Origin: Neopestalotiopsis rosae
Taxonomy: Eukaryota > Ascomycota > Sordariomycetes > Amphisphaeriales > Sporocadaceae
Direction: 5' to 3'
DNA length: 64,000 nt
Assembly (NCBI GenBank): GCA_023078685.1
Contig: JALGAS010000002.1
Coordinates: 6,696,001-6,760,000 of the forward strand
Of this stretch, positions 32,860-44,596 are shown in pieces; position 1 is the stretch's first letter, and every line of letters starts with the position of its first letter. Position numbers and translations under genes: made by a program. The notes under the pieces were generated by a model. It saw only the letters and a program-made list of their open reading frames with translations. It ran no database searches and was not told the DNA's origin.

Positions 32860-35800
32860 ATGTCTAATGCGGGCGCACCTTCGACGGGCGCTGGCCAGAC
32901 TGGCAGCACATTCACCCCAGTCCCACCACCGCCTACACCTGGCGTAGCCGCACCGGCAACATCGACGACCACCACTACCACGGCGCCACCCAGCAATCAG
33001 AACCTGAATCAAATTGTAAGTGAAGATTGAATTAGATGCACCATGTCTTCTGCTTCTTTCCACCTTGCCGAGATCTACTGCAAGATGCGGATACCTGCCC
33101 TAGCGTGTTGCCATCTTGCATCCTGAGAATATCACGAGTTGTGCACGTGATACAACCATTGCACCAGGTCGAGGGAATCTCGTCCTCACTTCTTTCATCC
33201 CAATCCGTCGTCGAGATATTCAAATCAGGGGCAGTCACTGTGGGACAGTCCATCGGCGGAGGCTCTCGATCGCTCAATTGGTTGTTTTCGACCACAAAAT
33301 TTTCCCTCGCCTCCATCGGTGCTTGGTCACAAAGCACCTACTGATTCAACATTCTTCCCACAATCATCAACTCTGTGTCTCTTTCCCTTCTCAAGATTTG
33401 TATGATTTTGGCCACGGAGAATTACCTTACGAACAAGCCGTACTTTGAGTAATTTGGTCATTACCTGTTGCCTGCTCTCGAAGTTCCGAAGCGAGCTCTT
33501 CATCCAGCCCGGTTTCCCGTTTGCATCCTCCCACTCTCTTCAAACTCGACTTGTTAAATCTGACAGTCGCGCATTGAATGGAGAGCCCACCTTCCACTCT
33601 GATTTGAGCAAAGCTATCACCAAGCTGCGATTTCTCGTCATACCTGTTCATCATGTCTTCTAACCCCAAGCCACGCCCTGATGCACCTATGCCACCTTCC
33701 CAGAGAGCAAAGGCTGTTGATGTTGATTATATTCTGAAAATGGCGACCTCTATTGGAAGGGGAGAGAAGATGGTCGATCTCATGACGGGACTCAACAAGA
33801 TGCGTTATGCTAATGACAACCAGGTTACGGATTATTTGATCAAGCGAGGTTACACACGCACTGAGGAGGCATTTCGGAAGGAGATAGCTGGCGGCCCCAC
33901 CAAATCCGAGGAGGACGAGAACAAAAGACTCAAGCCTGACAAGTATGTGGCTGCCTTTGAGCATCTTGTCAAGTGGGTGGACAACTCTCTCGATCTCTAC
34001 AAGGCAAGCCCAGGCAACCCTTCATGTGCTTCCCTGTCTAACACTTCTTTCAGTTCGAGCTGGGAAAGGTTCTTTGGCCCGTGTTTGTCTATTCGTACCT
34101 TGACTTGGTCAAGTTTGAATACAAACTCCGTGCCGAATCATTCATGCTACAGTACAAGGAACGATTCGAGAACGTTCGGGCAGACGAGGTCAACAGTTTA
34201 AAGCTGGTCAAGACCCCCAAGCAGCTCGAGGAAAACCCAGTGGCCCGCCTCTACCTCAGAAACAAGTACAGGATACCACTTAATAAGTTCTCTACGGGAA
34301 ACCTTTTCAACTTCCTGGAGCGCGACTCTGAAGAGTGCGGCAACATTGTCACATACATTCTCGGCACATTCTGCGACGTCGAGTCCATCGAAAGGGGCCC
34401 GATCGAGCCATTCAGCTTCGAGGCTATTTATAGACGAGCCAGAAATCTAGAACTTGACGAAGTCGACGCTCAAGAGGGTATCCCTGGTATTCCGGCAGCT
34501 GGTGCCGTTACACTCAACAAGGAGATACTCGAAAACGGCAACAATGCTGCTCTGAAGCTGGGACTCCTCCCAATGGAACCTGAGCTACGAGGTGACGTTC
34601 TTGCCGAGTTGGAGGATGAGGACAAGCAGAACCCACCTGCTGATGGTGCACGCTCTCTCGTCGACGAGTTCAACCTGATGCACCCTATCAAGAAGGAAGC
34701 TGGGGACTCTCCACAGCGGACAGACATACCCTACCCGCCCTCCAGAGCCAGAGATATTGTCATGGAGATTCAAAAGGTGCGGGAGAACAGGGATCGCTTC
34801 AAGATTGAGGGCCGCACGGGCGGAGTTGGTCCTGCAGTAACTGTCTGCATGTACACCTTCCACAACAGCCTGCAAAGGTAAGCACCTGTATTGCTCCAAC
34901 CGATCAAGTTCGTCACTAATGTGAATGCCTAGTTACTCTTGCATGGATTTCTCCAAGGACCAAAAGCTTGTGGCTGTCGGCACAACCGAGTCGTATATTC
35001 GGGTATGGACACTAGACGGATCGCCGCTTAAGTCTCAGCTGCCGAATGAGCAGAACCTGAAGGTCAACAACCGGAAACTCATTGGCCATTCTGGTCCAGT
35101 CTACTCTGTTGCCTTTTCCGACGCTACCAAGAACCTTGATCGAAACATTTTCGAGGACGGCCCAAAAGTCGATACAGATGCAAAGCTGCTAATCTCCTGT
35201 TCGTACGATGGCACTATCCGTCTCTGGTCCTTGGAAACATGGACGTGCCTCTGCGTCTACAAAGGTCACTACGGCCCGATTATGAAGTTGGCATGGGGTC
35301 CTCATGGGCATTACTTTGCCACTGGTGGCTGGGATAAGACGGTCCGCATCTGGTCACAAGATCGCGTGTCTTATGTCCGGCTCATGGTCGGACACGATAC
35401 CCCCATCTCGGCTCTCTGCTGGCATCCCAACGGCGCCTATGTGTTCTCTGCTTCTGACGAGGCTGACAAGACTATTAGAATGTGGTCCGTCTCATCAGGA
35501 AACTGCGTTCGCATCTTCACTGGACATACCGACTACATCTCGACCATGGAAACTTCGCCAAATGGCAAGATACTGGCTACTGCCGATACTGGTGGTAATA
35601 TCATGCTCTGGGACATTGCGAAGGGCGAAAGAATCAAGCGTATGCGTGGTCATGGGCGCAACGGTGTCTGGTCCATCAGTTTCAATGTCGAAAGCAACAC
35701 TCTTGTGAGCGGAGGTGCCGACATGACTGTGCGTGTCTGGGATATCGAGATGCCAGCAGAGGGCACACGCACAGCAGCGCAAGCCGAGGGAGCTGACGGC

Positions 35801-36040
35801 GCCGTCGTTGCCAGTGGCAGCGGAGCAGGTACTGATAACAAGGCTACAGCCACCAGTGCACAGGGAGCAACGAGTGGCACCAGCACAACTGGCACTGGCA
35901 AAAAGAAGGGCAAAGAAGTCATGATTACGCCGGACCAGATCAGTTGCTTCCCCACGAAGCGCACCACTGTTCACAAGGTCATGTTCACGAGGATGAATCT
36001 CGTCATGGCTGGTGGATGCTACGAACCTGAGCAAAGATGA
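32860..36040 (+). CDS. taf5: TFIID/SAGA subunit TAF5 (WD40)
   Basis: Predicted 755 aa from exons 32860-33015, 33824-34003, 34054-34877 and 34933-36040. Exon 1 gives a Pro/Thr-rich N-terminus ending NQNLNQI. Exon 2 continues [20 protein letters not shown], a LisH motif (about residues 50-80). The TAF5 NTD2 helical domain spans about 95-235 ([20 protein letters not shown]). From about residue 387 come six to seven WD40 repeats with GH...WD pairs (TIRLWS, TVRIWS, TIRMWS, MLWDIA, TVRVWD), with a Gly/Ser/Thr-rich insert in the last blade. TAF5 scaffolds TFIID and SAGA. Intron 1 is 808 nt, unusually long. Intron 2 (34004-34053) is a GC-AG intron (AAG|GCAAGC...TTTCAG). Intron 3 is GTAAGC/CCTAG. Ends in the usual [11 protein letters not shown] motif. 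Confidence 0.92.
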
Positions 36041-36659
36041 GTTGCGACTACGTTCAATGAATCAATAAAATCAACGGGCAGCGAAAGAAGTTAGACCTGA
36101 TCGGGAATCATCCATATTTCGGTTCTCAACAGGTCTCGAAGAACAAAATCAGAGACGACAGCCTTCACAATGATTGACTGAGATCCGGCACTGGCTGTAT
36201 TCCTTGTTCAGCAATGTGAAACCATGGTGGCGCTGCCTTTCTGTGCCGGTATTGAAGCCATACCTTTAACATGACTCGGCGACTAGTGAGGCGTTGTAAC
36301 GAATCATGGCATATCAAAAAGAATTGATAAATGGTGCATTTGAGCTACATCTCGATGGGAGGAAGCCGTAGGCAGCAGAGCTAAGCTTTCATATGACATA
36401 ATTGAAACGAGGGCGGAGTTCTTCATACCCCGTCTCCCAGCCTTGTACATGGTTGATGAAAACATGATCAATATCAGCTTGAAACCCACGATTGACAGCT
36501 CTTAATATAAATATCGGTGAACAAGCTCTGGCATGATGATTTACATCACTGGATTGAATTGATCAAGACGAGTTAATAATGATCTGCCGTGATAATTAGT
36601 ATATTTGTATGTGAAAAATCTGGCCGCAGGCTCATCACGTATCAAATACGTCTAACGAT
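36041..36659. other. Convergent 3' intergenic region
   Basis: About 620 bp between the stops of TAF5 and the third C6 factor; AT-rich near 36500-36660. No gene seen. Confidence 0.6.
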
Positions 36660-39151
36660 TTAATTTCTCATTCTCCAGTCCGTCATTGTTGACTCATGAA
36701 AAATATTTTCAAAAAGCGCCATATCTACCCCCTGTAGGGTCCAATCCTCAGCGATTGCTGCCGTATCCATGGGTGGTGATTGCGCCCAGTACATTGTGCT
36801 CCGCTGGACTCCGTCTTCATTCGCGTAATGGAGCGTAGGTCCCCCGGGGCCGGCCTCCCCCGATGCACCTGTGATCGATGAGAACGACACGGCCGCATCT
36901 AGAGGACCGGGCGGCGGAGGGCCACAGGAGCAACGCTCGATATCAATGGCACCAGTATGGGGTATGTAAATGTGTAACGACGGTTTGGCGGCATTGTCAT
37001 CATCGTTTAAATCACCACCCATGACCTTTCCCGCGCACTCGTAGTGGTTCTCCTCTTCCTTGACGCCCAGTGATGAGCGGGTCTGGTAACAATGGCGGCC
37101 GCGGGCCGCCGCGGCCTCGATGGCCAAGAGCGGACGAATGATGGTACTCATCTTGGACGCGATCCGGTCGGCATTGCTTGCGACTAGGCAGTCCATGCTT
37201 TCGAGCACTCGCTCCATGATACCGCGGTCACCAAGGCGCTGATGCCTGAGAAAGGCGGAGATGATGGAACTTCCGTCACGGCGAGAAGATGAGTCATGAT
37301 GGTCATGCTGGATTATGGCTGGGGAGCAGTGGGCGTCAATGTGCACCAGGACCAACACCGTACACGCGATAAAGGCGATGAAATCAATACCTCGACAATA
37401 GAATGATGTTGGGTTGGGGCCGCGAATAGCCAAGTAGCGCAGGAGGACCTCGCGAGCAGCCGTGGCGGCGGTCATCTTGTTCTGATCATATTGTTGATCT
37501 GGGGAGGAGCAGAGGACATAGGGTAGATGTAGGTGCAGTAAGAGCGTGTAATGCGTGAACTGGCAGGTGATGCGGACGGTTTCGCGAAAAACTTGCACCT
37601 CGTCGTCCTCAACAGAGGACCCAAAGGTTGGTAATAGCCACCACTGGGCCGGCATACAGTCTGCAGCCTTGTGTAGCAGTTCGTCAATTTCCCGTGTTGC
37701 ATCAAGATTGCCCAAATCGGTTGCGTTGCGCCGCAAAATGTAACTAGACGCCGCTGCCTCGAGACGTTCCATGCGCTCCATCGACGTGCAGCTTTCCAAC
37801 GTGGCTGGGTTGCCACAGTCGCCGCCTTCGACCGACGCCGGGGGCAGACCGAGCATGAGCGACAGGTAATGGTCCGACTGCATCAGCCGCAGCCAGAGGG
37901 AGTCTGAGTTGACGCGGCGTCTCGTCTCGGCACAAACCGTCTTGAGCAGCGGCGGCGCGCTGCCTCGCCCTTGATGGAGACCCATCATCTGCGCCAGCGC
38001 CGTGGCCCGGCGTAGAATCACCCAGGCCCGGCGCAAGTTGCCCGCATTGTTCTCGTACAAGCTGTGAATCATGATGCACTCGATCCCCTCGACTGAGTCC
38101 ACCAGGTCATCGTCGCTGATTACGAGCCGGACGGCGCTCTCCACTGCTCGTGTCATAATATCGATACGGCTCGTACCGAGACCAGCGAGACCAGCCAGAG
38201 AAGACGAGGGGACACATTGTAAAAAGGTAGCGAGGACTAGGAGTTTCTGTGCGACTAGAGTGAGATGAGATCCGGACGGAGGTAGTTGTAGAATCTCCCG
38301 TGGTGAAGGAGGATCATGTTCACTGAAACTTGAAAAGGGCTTATCCACGACTCCGTGGATCAGAGCCGATGCACCATGGGGGACGTTCACGATAATCTCA
38401 AAATCATTTTCGTCGGGCCAAGCATCGCGAAGAGCATCAAGGACGTGACTTTGTTTGCTTGTATTATGCACTCTCTGGTTCACGGTTTGCAAAGCGGCAG
38501 AGTCTGTCGCCGTCGGCGGCGTGGAGCGCGAGATGGGTGTTGACTCCCTCTCATCCTAGATTTATATTGTCATACTGACTGGACATGAGTTGAGAACCAA
38601 TGTCAAGTAATACTCACTGCTTCCTCATAAAAGGGCCGGCGGGATTGGACAGGATCAAGTCCCTGAATAGACACTCCCAGAGCTCTATCATGTGTAAATG
38701 ACGACGAAGGAGGCGAACATGCCAAGACGGTCTGGGCGGCGTCTGATGCGGCCTCTCTTGAGGCGTTGAGAACATTCTGTGATGACCCATCGGTTCTCGG
38801 CTGCTCACCGTCCAGTCGTGCGGTCAGTCTCTGGACGAGGGACTCGATTCGGCTCACCCTCGAGCCCATCTCTCGCAGGCTTTCGGTATGTGGCGGATCG
38901 GGCTGGTCCGGGAACTCTTGGCTGATGCACGTCGTCCCCCGGCGTTGGCACCCATTGCAGACGGTGGCCGCGGGTGAGGCAAAGGCACAGCGAATCTTGC
39001 GCCGCTTGCATTCCCAACAGCTGAGGGTACCTTTGCGAAGCTTCCTTCTCGATGTTGATCTGGCCGAGAATGATGCTGCTGCTGCTGCTGCTGCTGCCGC
39101 TGGCGCCAAGGGAGACGACGCGTCAATCTGTGGACTTGTTGCTTCTGCCAT
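36660..39151 (-). CDS. Zn2Cys6 transcription factor (TF3)
   Basis: Predicted 809 aa from exons 39151-38618 and 38555-36660; the 62-nt intron (GTGAGT...TCTAG) is in phase 0. A poly-Ala run (about residues 18-26) precedes the zinc cluster C45-x2-C48-x6-C55-x9-C65-x2-C68-x6-C75, of the WECKRRKIRC subtype. A short coiled coil (MGSRVSRIESLVQRLTARL) for dimerisation follows. A Fungal_trans-like region covers roughly residues 260-520 (MGLHQGRGS, LWLRLMQSDHYLSLMLGLP). The C-terminal part has an acidic stretch. A typical fungal C6 regulator; target pathway unknown. It is separated by a 1.6-kb region from the divergently transcribed secreted dioxygenase, which it might regulate, but nothing proves this. 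Confidence 0.88.
39074..39097. repeat. TGC trinucleotide tract (poly-Ala)
   Basis: Pure trinucleotide run in exon 1 of TF3, coding Ala on the minus strand upstream of the zinc cluster. Confidence 0.88.
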
Positions 39152-40779
39152 GCTTGTTCTTTTCTCGTGTCTCGTTTCTCCCCTTCCGAGACCTTGCCCA
39201 CTTTACGGCCCGTTGACCAAGTATAGTGAAAAGGTTACAGTTTCCATGGGGGGAGGCTCCAACTAAGCGATGAGGCCAATGAGTAAAATGCAACGGTTCA
39301 AGAGACTTGGCAATGCGATTGGCGAAGGGTTGTGATGAATGATGAATGGCTCAACTCGTATTGGTCCAATTATAATGGTTCCGAAACTCCGACTATGTTT
39401 CTTGGCTTACTTGGGTCCTTGACTCCTTGTTTAGCTTCCGCCGAGCGACGGAGGTAACAAGCCATGTTTTTCTCGCTGGGGGTTAAAGTAACTTGACCAA
39501 CTACACACATCCGTATAGTAATCATAAACCATACTTGGGAGTAGTTTTCCGACTCTTTTGTTTCTCCCTGATTGCATCATCTGTCTTGCAACTCACTCTA
39601 TTACCGACATGGGGCTCGATCTGCAATTAGCAGCCGCAAAATCTGGGGAAATGCCGCGGCCAGTCTCCGGGGAATACTATGTATGGTACCACGCGTACCT
39701 GATGTATACTACACACCATACAGGTTACATACTGTACCTGCACCCCTGAAAAAGATCTACCATGACATTCCCGGGAAATAGAGTACCTGGCTAAGCATAA
39801 CTACCCAGGTATTACTCTATTTTCACGTGATGTGTGGAAACAGAGACGCCAAGCTATTGGATCGCTCTGCTCAGTCTGGATTGGGGTCAGTAAAAGTCTT
39901 GGGGTTCATGGTTGCTTTTGCCATTTTAGCCGGGTTCGGCCATTATCACGACCCAAACAGGCAGGACATTTGGGTTTCGAAAACCCCCCCGTTGACCACT
40001 CAAGCCACTGTAAAAACTCAGCCAAACCCAGCAGATCCAGCCCGAACCTTCCAACCAGTGTCACTTTGGAAGGTCTCATTGGCAACATCGCTGTCGCCAA
40101 GAAAAAGGATTGCGTATGCTTCTATAACTATACCGTCGCATTCTACAAGTCGCCTCCATCTCCATAATCCATATTTGCCATCCCTCAGCCGCCGCGCTCC
40201 TATAGGGAACAAAGGATTGCCAATTGGATATCCACTTATCCGGGGAATGGAATGCAGCTTGAAGCGCCTGGACCTGGCATCGAATGACTAAGCTCACTCA
40301 CTCGCTCAGTATCTGTCCCGTCGTGCTTCGTCGTCGCATGATTTCACGCGCTGGCGAGATGAAAGGGCGACGTGGATTGTCTCTCTCTTTTCGGATTACC
40401 GAACCGACAGTTTGCGGGCATCCCCGGCCTTGCCTTAGTCCTCGACACGCACTTTTGCCAGGCCATTGCCGCTCCGAGGGGGACTCGTCAGCAGTATAGC
40501 ACGCCTACTCTAAAGGGCACATTGGTAAATGCTTCTTCAGCATTCAACATGGTTCGTCGACCCACACGAAGGGGTCGAGAGCCACATGGGCCTATGTAGG
40601 TGCTCAGGGCTATACTGGATGATGCCGGGCCCTGGCTTGTGCCGGATATGTTGAGGTATTCACTATATAGAGCACCGGTCCAGACAGAGAATAATCACGA
40701 ACTCTTCTTGCCTCAGTAGCACCACGTTCTCTCTCTACATCTCTCTCTCTCTCTTTGGATCCATTCACTCTATTCCAAA
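39152..40779. promoter_or_regulatory. Long divergent promoter region, TF3 / secreted dioxygenase
   Basis: 1.6 kb between divergent starts. Near the dioxygenase side is a TATA-like element TATATAG at 40664-40670, about 110 bp upstream of its ATG, followed by a CT-rich leader (about 40723-40756), the classic arrangement of inducible fungal promoters. No coding region is supported in between. Confidence 0.55.
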
Positions 40780-42015
40780 ATGCGTTTCTCTGCTGCTGTC
40801 GTCGCCTCTGTTGCGGCCACTCTGGTGGCTGCCCACCCTGGAGCTGATATCCAGCAGGAGCTCATGGAGCGCCGCGAGTTCGTCTCCAACTCCAAGCGCA
40901 CCAACCTGGACCACTGCTCTGCCAAGCACAAGGCCCGTGGTATCGAGCAGCGTGCCGTCGAGCGCCGCAAGAACCTGGCCGCCATGAACGCCAAGCGTGG
41001 CATCCTCGCACGTGACCCTACCGACATCAACAAGACTCACTTGTCTGATGCCGACTTTGACGAGACCACTCCTCTCGAGACCGTCTTTGCTCAGGATGCT
41101 TCGTGCGTGCTCTCTCCCGAGGAGACCGAGGGTCCTTACTACGTCTCCGGCGAGTACGTCCGTACCGACGTTCGCGAGACCCAGGAGGGTGTTCCTCTGT
41201 ACCTTGATGTTGCCATTTACGACGTCGAGACCTGTGAGCCCATCACGGACCGCTGGTTCGAGATCTGGCGTAAGTTATTCTCGCATGATTTATGTAAGTT
41301 ATGTCTCGCTAACAATTATAAAAAGACTGCAACTCTACTGGTGTCTACGCCGGTGTCGGCTCTGGTGGCAACTTCACCGAGGCCCCCGAGAACCTGAACA
41401 ACACCTTCCTCCGCGGCTTCCAGCTGACCGACGAGGACGGCGCCGTCCAGTTCCTGACCACCTACCCCGGTCACTACTCTGGCCGCACCCAGCACATCCA
41501 CGTCGCCGTTCACCCCAACGCCACCGCCCGCGACAATGGCACCATCTACGACCTGACCGCCAACCACGTCGGCCAGCTCTACTTTGACCAGGACCTCAGC
41601 GACGCTGTCGAGGTCTACTCTCCCTACAACACCAACACCCAGCCCATCACCACCAACGAGGAGGACTTCCTCCTGCTCGACGGTCTTTCCACCAGCGACC
41701 CCATTGTCCAGGTAAGCTTTTGCGCCTCTACTCCCTTACCGTAAAACCGAGTTCTCAAAACGTCTTGCTAACAAAGACCCCTTTTCTCTCAAACAGTACG
41801 TTCTCCTCGGTGAAGACATCTCCGAGGGTCTCCTGGCCTGGATCAGCTTCGGCGTCAACACCACCTACACCCGCACCATCTCGGACGCCGCCACCTACTA
41901 CGAGGGCGGCGGTGTCTCCAACGGCGGAGGTGCTGGCGGACCCGGCGGACCCGGTGGCCCTCCCCCCTCCGGCGTCCCTGGCGGCCCCATGCCCACTGCT
42001 CCCCCGCGTCTGTAA
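40780..42015 (+). CDS. Secreted intradiol ring-cleavage dioxygenase
   Basis: Predicted 364 aa from exons 40780-41269, 41326-41711 and 41797-42015. The N-terminus is a signal peptide (MRFSAAVVASVAATLVAAHP), followed by a basic pro-like region with KR sites. The dioxygenase domain (about residues 105-330) has the non-haem Fe(III) ligands expected for the family: Tyr at EGPYY (120/121), Tyr214 in PGHYSG, and His220 and His222 in TQHIHV. Intron 1 splits the codon in EIW-H-CNSTG, which restores the family motif WHCNSTGVY. The family cleaves catechol-type rings between the two hydroxyls with O2; secreted fungal members act on aromatic compounds outside the cell. Several N-glycosylation sites (NST, NFT, NNT, NAT). 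The last 35 residues are Gly/Pro-rich. Strong third-position C/G use suggests high expression. Confidence 0.92.
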
Positions 42016-42238
42016 AAGTGGAATGTAGCACGTTGTGAGGATTTATTCCTTTGATTACATCCTTGTGCTATATACAGCAGACATGGCAAGATACAGGCTC
42101 TTAGTGGATTGTATACTGCAATGACAGCGAGTATGAAGATTGAAAATTGTATTAGTTGTTCAAGTATACAGCAAAGAGAAACAAATATGAAAATAAACAA
42201 TATAAAGTGGTTGACTTGAATGAGTTTCATCGTATGTA

Positions 42239-42241
<3 letters not shown>
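42016..42241. other. 3' flank of dioxygenase gene
   Basis: AT-rich 3' UTR-like sequence before the microsatellite. Confidence 0.5.

Positions 42242-42324
<83 letters not shown>
42242..42324. repeat. (TC)n microsatellite, about 83 bp
   Basis: An uninterrupted TC dinucleotide run of about 41 units downstream of the dioxygenase gene. ORFs through it (SLSLSL or RERERE) are artefacts. Confidence 0.98.
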
Positions 42325-42328
<4 letters not shown>

Positions 42329-43176
42329 ATTAATAGGGGTGGGTACATTATACTCTCCATCCATGAATCTTCTTTATTCCGTGATGTATGGGGGGAATCA
42401 TGCTCTTTCTCTTACTGGTGAAGGAGTTCTTCCAGAGTGAATGGGAATCTCCGGATGCGTAAGTTGTGCTCCGGAGCTACGTATTGACATTGATACCTTG
42501 TGGGGATTCCATCGCCCGGCTCATGTTTAATTGATGACGGGTCTTTCTCAGTTCTCAAGGTAGATCTTGCTATGGGACTTGATGTTTCGACACAGCGCAG
42601 GTTTGTACGGGTCGCTGGTGAGGGTTTGGACTTTTACTCAAAAGAACAATTAGTGACTTCATTCTGTTTATTTCGATCCGTTATCCTTGATCGGAATACG
42701 GGTCGGAACGGGAACTGAAAAGAAGGTGTAGCGCCAGGCGACCTGACTCGTCAATGTGGCCATGCGGGATTTCTTTTCGGGGGACAATTCTCCCCTTCGT
42801 GGGCGTTAAAATTGCAGTGACAAAAAAAAATGGAAGGAACTATGAGACATTAAGGCAACCAGAATCACTTCCACCCGGCGACCTCCGGAGTTCGTGTTTG
42901 GGCAAACTTTGAGTGACAATCGGAGCAGATCTGGTCCGTCGCCATTGATCGCCGACCTTCATTGATGCAGGCTCAAGCCATGTCTGGCGCAAGCTTTGCT
43001 GCATGGGCATAAGATCATTATTTAGACGTGAACCTGATGGTGAAAGAATTCGAGAAGATAAGTTTTCTCAAAGAATTGTTTCCACGGAAGGACATGGTTG
43101 ACCACTAGCCGTTCACAGCAGAGCATCAATTGAGCTTCGATACTATGAATAGTAGCTGAGGGGTAAGACTCAGTAC
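42325..43176. other. Intergenic, no gene seen
   Basis: About 850 bp without a supported gene, mostly downstream of the acetyltransferase gene on the minus strand. Confidence 0.6.
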
Positions 43177-44596
43177 TCACGGGGTCTCCGAGGATTCTAT
43201 CAGTGATTGCGCAAGCAGATGGACAAACCGAGTGGCCATAGAACTCTCAACGGCATGCAATTGCCACGTAAATCCTAAAGCCAACCTCCCATCTCTTCCC
43301 GTCGCGACACTGATCTTGATAGCTCCGGCACATGCACTCGCACTCTGACTGAAGAGTAGCGTCTCCATCTCATAATCTGTACTGTGGTCTTTTTGTGTCG
43401 CAGTACTGCCAACGGTTCCAACATTGCTTATTTCGAATGCCGCCCATCTTCTTTTCCCTATCTTGTCTTGAAACCATGCTAGCATATCTGGCACGAACGC
43501 AAGGCACGCAACGGGCATGTCTTCAACCCCTTTGTCAATCGCTGCCTGGATGGTATCCTTGGTATCCCTGCCCGCATCCCACAATGAAGATTTCCCTCGC
43601 TGGTAAACATGGCTACAAGTGCCCACCCAACATCCCATGTCCGAATCACTGACAATGGCGTCGTCCACGTACCGGCGGAGGGATATCGCACAGTCTCCTT
43701 GCAGGACCGTGTACTCCGGCGGTAAAATCCGGAACAAGGTCGTGGCTGCAAGAGACATGAGGGCGGCGGTTATTGACGTTTGCTCCCTCTGACAGACACG
43801 TCGCAGGCCGGCTGTTGTCTCTGGTGAGAAGATTCTCGAGACGAAGCGGGTTTGCGCGGGCCAGAATTGCTCCCTCCCCGACCACGAGTCTGCTGGAGGA
43901 GCCGCGGGTTTGAGGAAGCTTTGCAATTTGGCCCACGAAGGAACCGGCAGTGGGAACAATGATTCTAGTATAGGTGGCAGCGGGGCAGTTGAAGTCGGTA
44001 TCGCCGTTGTTGTCGGGCTATTGCTTTCTCTACCCATACAGAGAGCCTTTTCCAAATCCTGGTGGAAAACGACTGCGCTCTTCGTGTCGCCAATGGCGTG
44101 GTGAAAACAGAATATCACGTGAAAGCATGTGCGGTCAGATGTGCTTTCGACAACGACAATACGCCAAAAGGGAACACTTGTCTCTTGCTCGTCCTCCTGA
44201 AAAGGTAGATTCTGCTGTGTCGTCAAGAGCGCGTCAAGCTCAACTTCACCGTGGTCGCAACGACGAAAAGTGACGGCTCGGTCGAGGTCGATATGTGATA
44301 GTCGATGAAAACGTGGTTCGTTTGTATGCATGTCTACAGGCACCAACGCCAGAGCTGGGTGTCTTGATACCACTGACGCGAGTGCTGCATACAAGTCTGC
44401 TCTTAGAGATGATGCGTCGCGTTGATGGCTTCTTCGGTACTTGGCTGTCAGGCACACGTTGAGGTATATACTCAAATGACTACGAATCGTCGAGTATTTC
44501 TCCATGCAACCTTTGTTCTCAACTATTAATTTCCAATCCAAACTTAACAAGACGATACGGCTCTGACTTACCTAGAGGCCGTTCAACTTGAAACAT
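43177..44596 (-). CDS. Alcohol O-acetyltransferase-like protein
   Basis: Predicted 456 aa from exons 44596-44572 (MFQVERPL plus one base) and 44522-43177; the 49-nt intron has GTAAGT and AATAG. It belongs to the AATase (PF07247)/condensation-like acyltransferase fold. The active-site motif HHAIGD is at residues 149-154, preceded by the usual FHVIFCFHH strand. The N-terminal segment MEKYSTIRSHLSIYLNV is typical of the family, and the second conserved region (ISLRRYVDDA) matches the family's NLRP-like position. Such enzymes acetylate alcohols, or hydroxyl/amine groups of small metabolites, from acetyl-CoA; the substrate is unknown. No signal peptide or membrane segment. Near a HAD hydrolase and a C6 factor in the same orientation. 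Confidence 0.82.

Noticed and set aside
42160..42440. ORFs with long Ser-Leu or Arg-Glu repeats
   Set aside because: They are translations of the TC microsatellite and have no other content.
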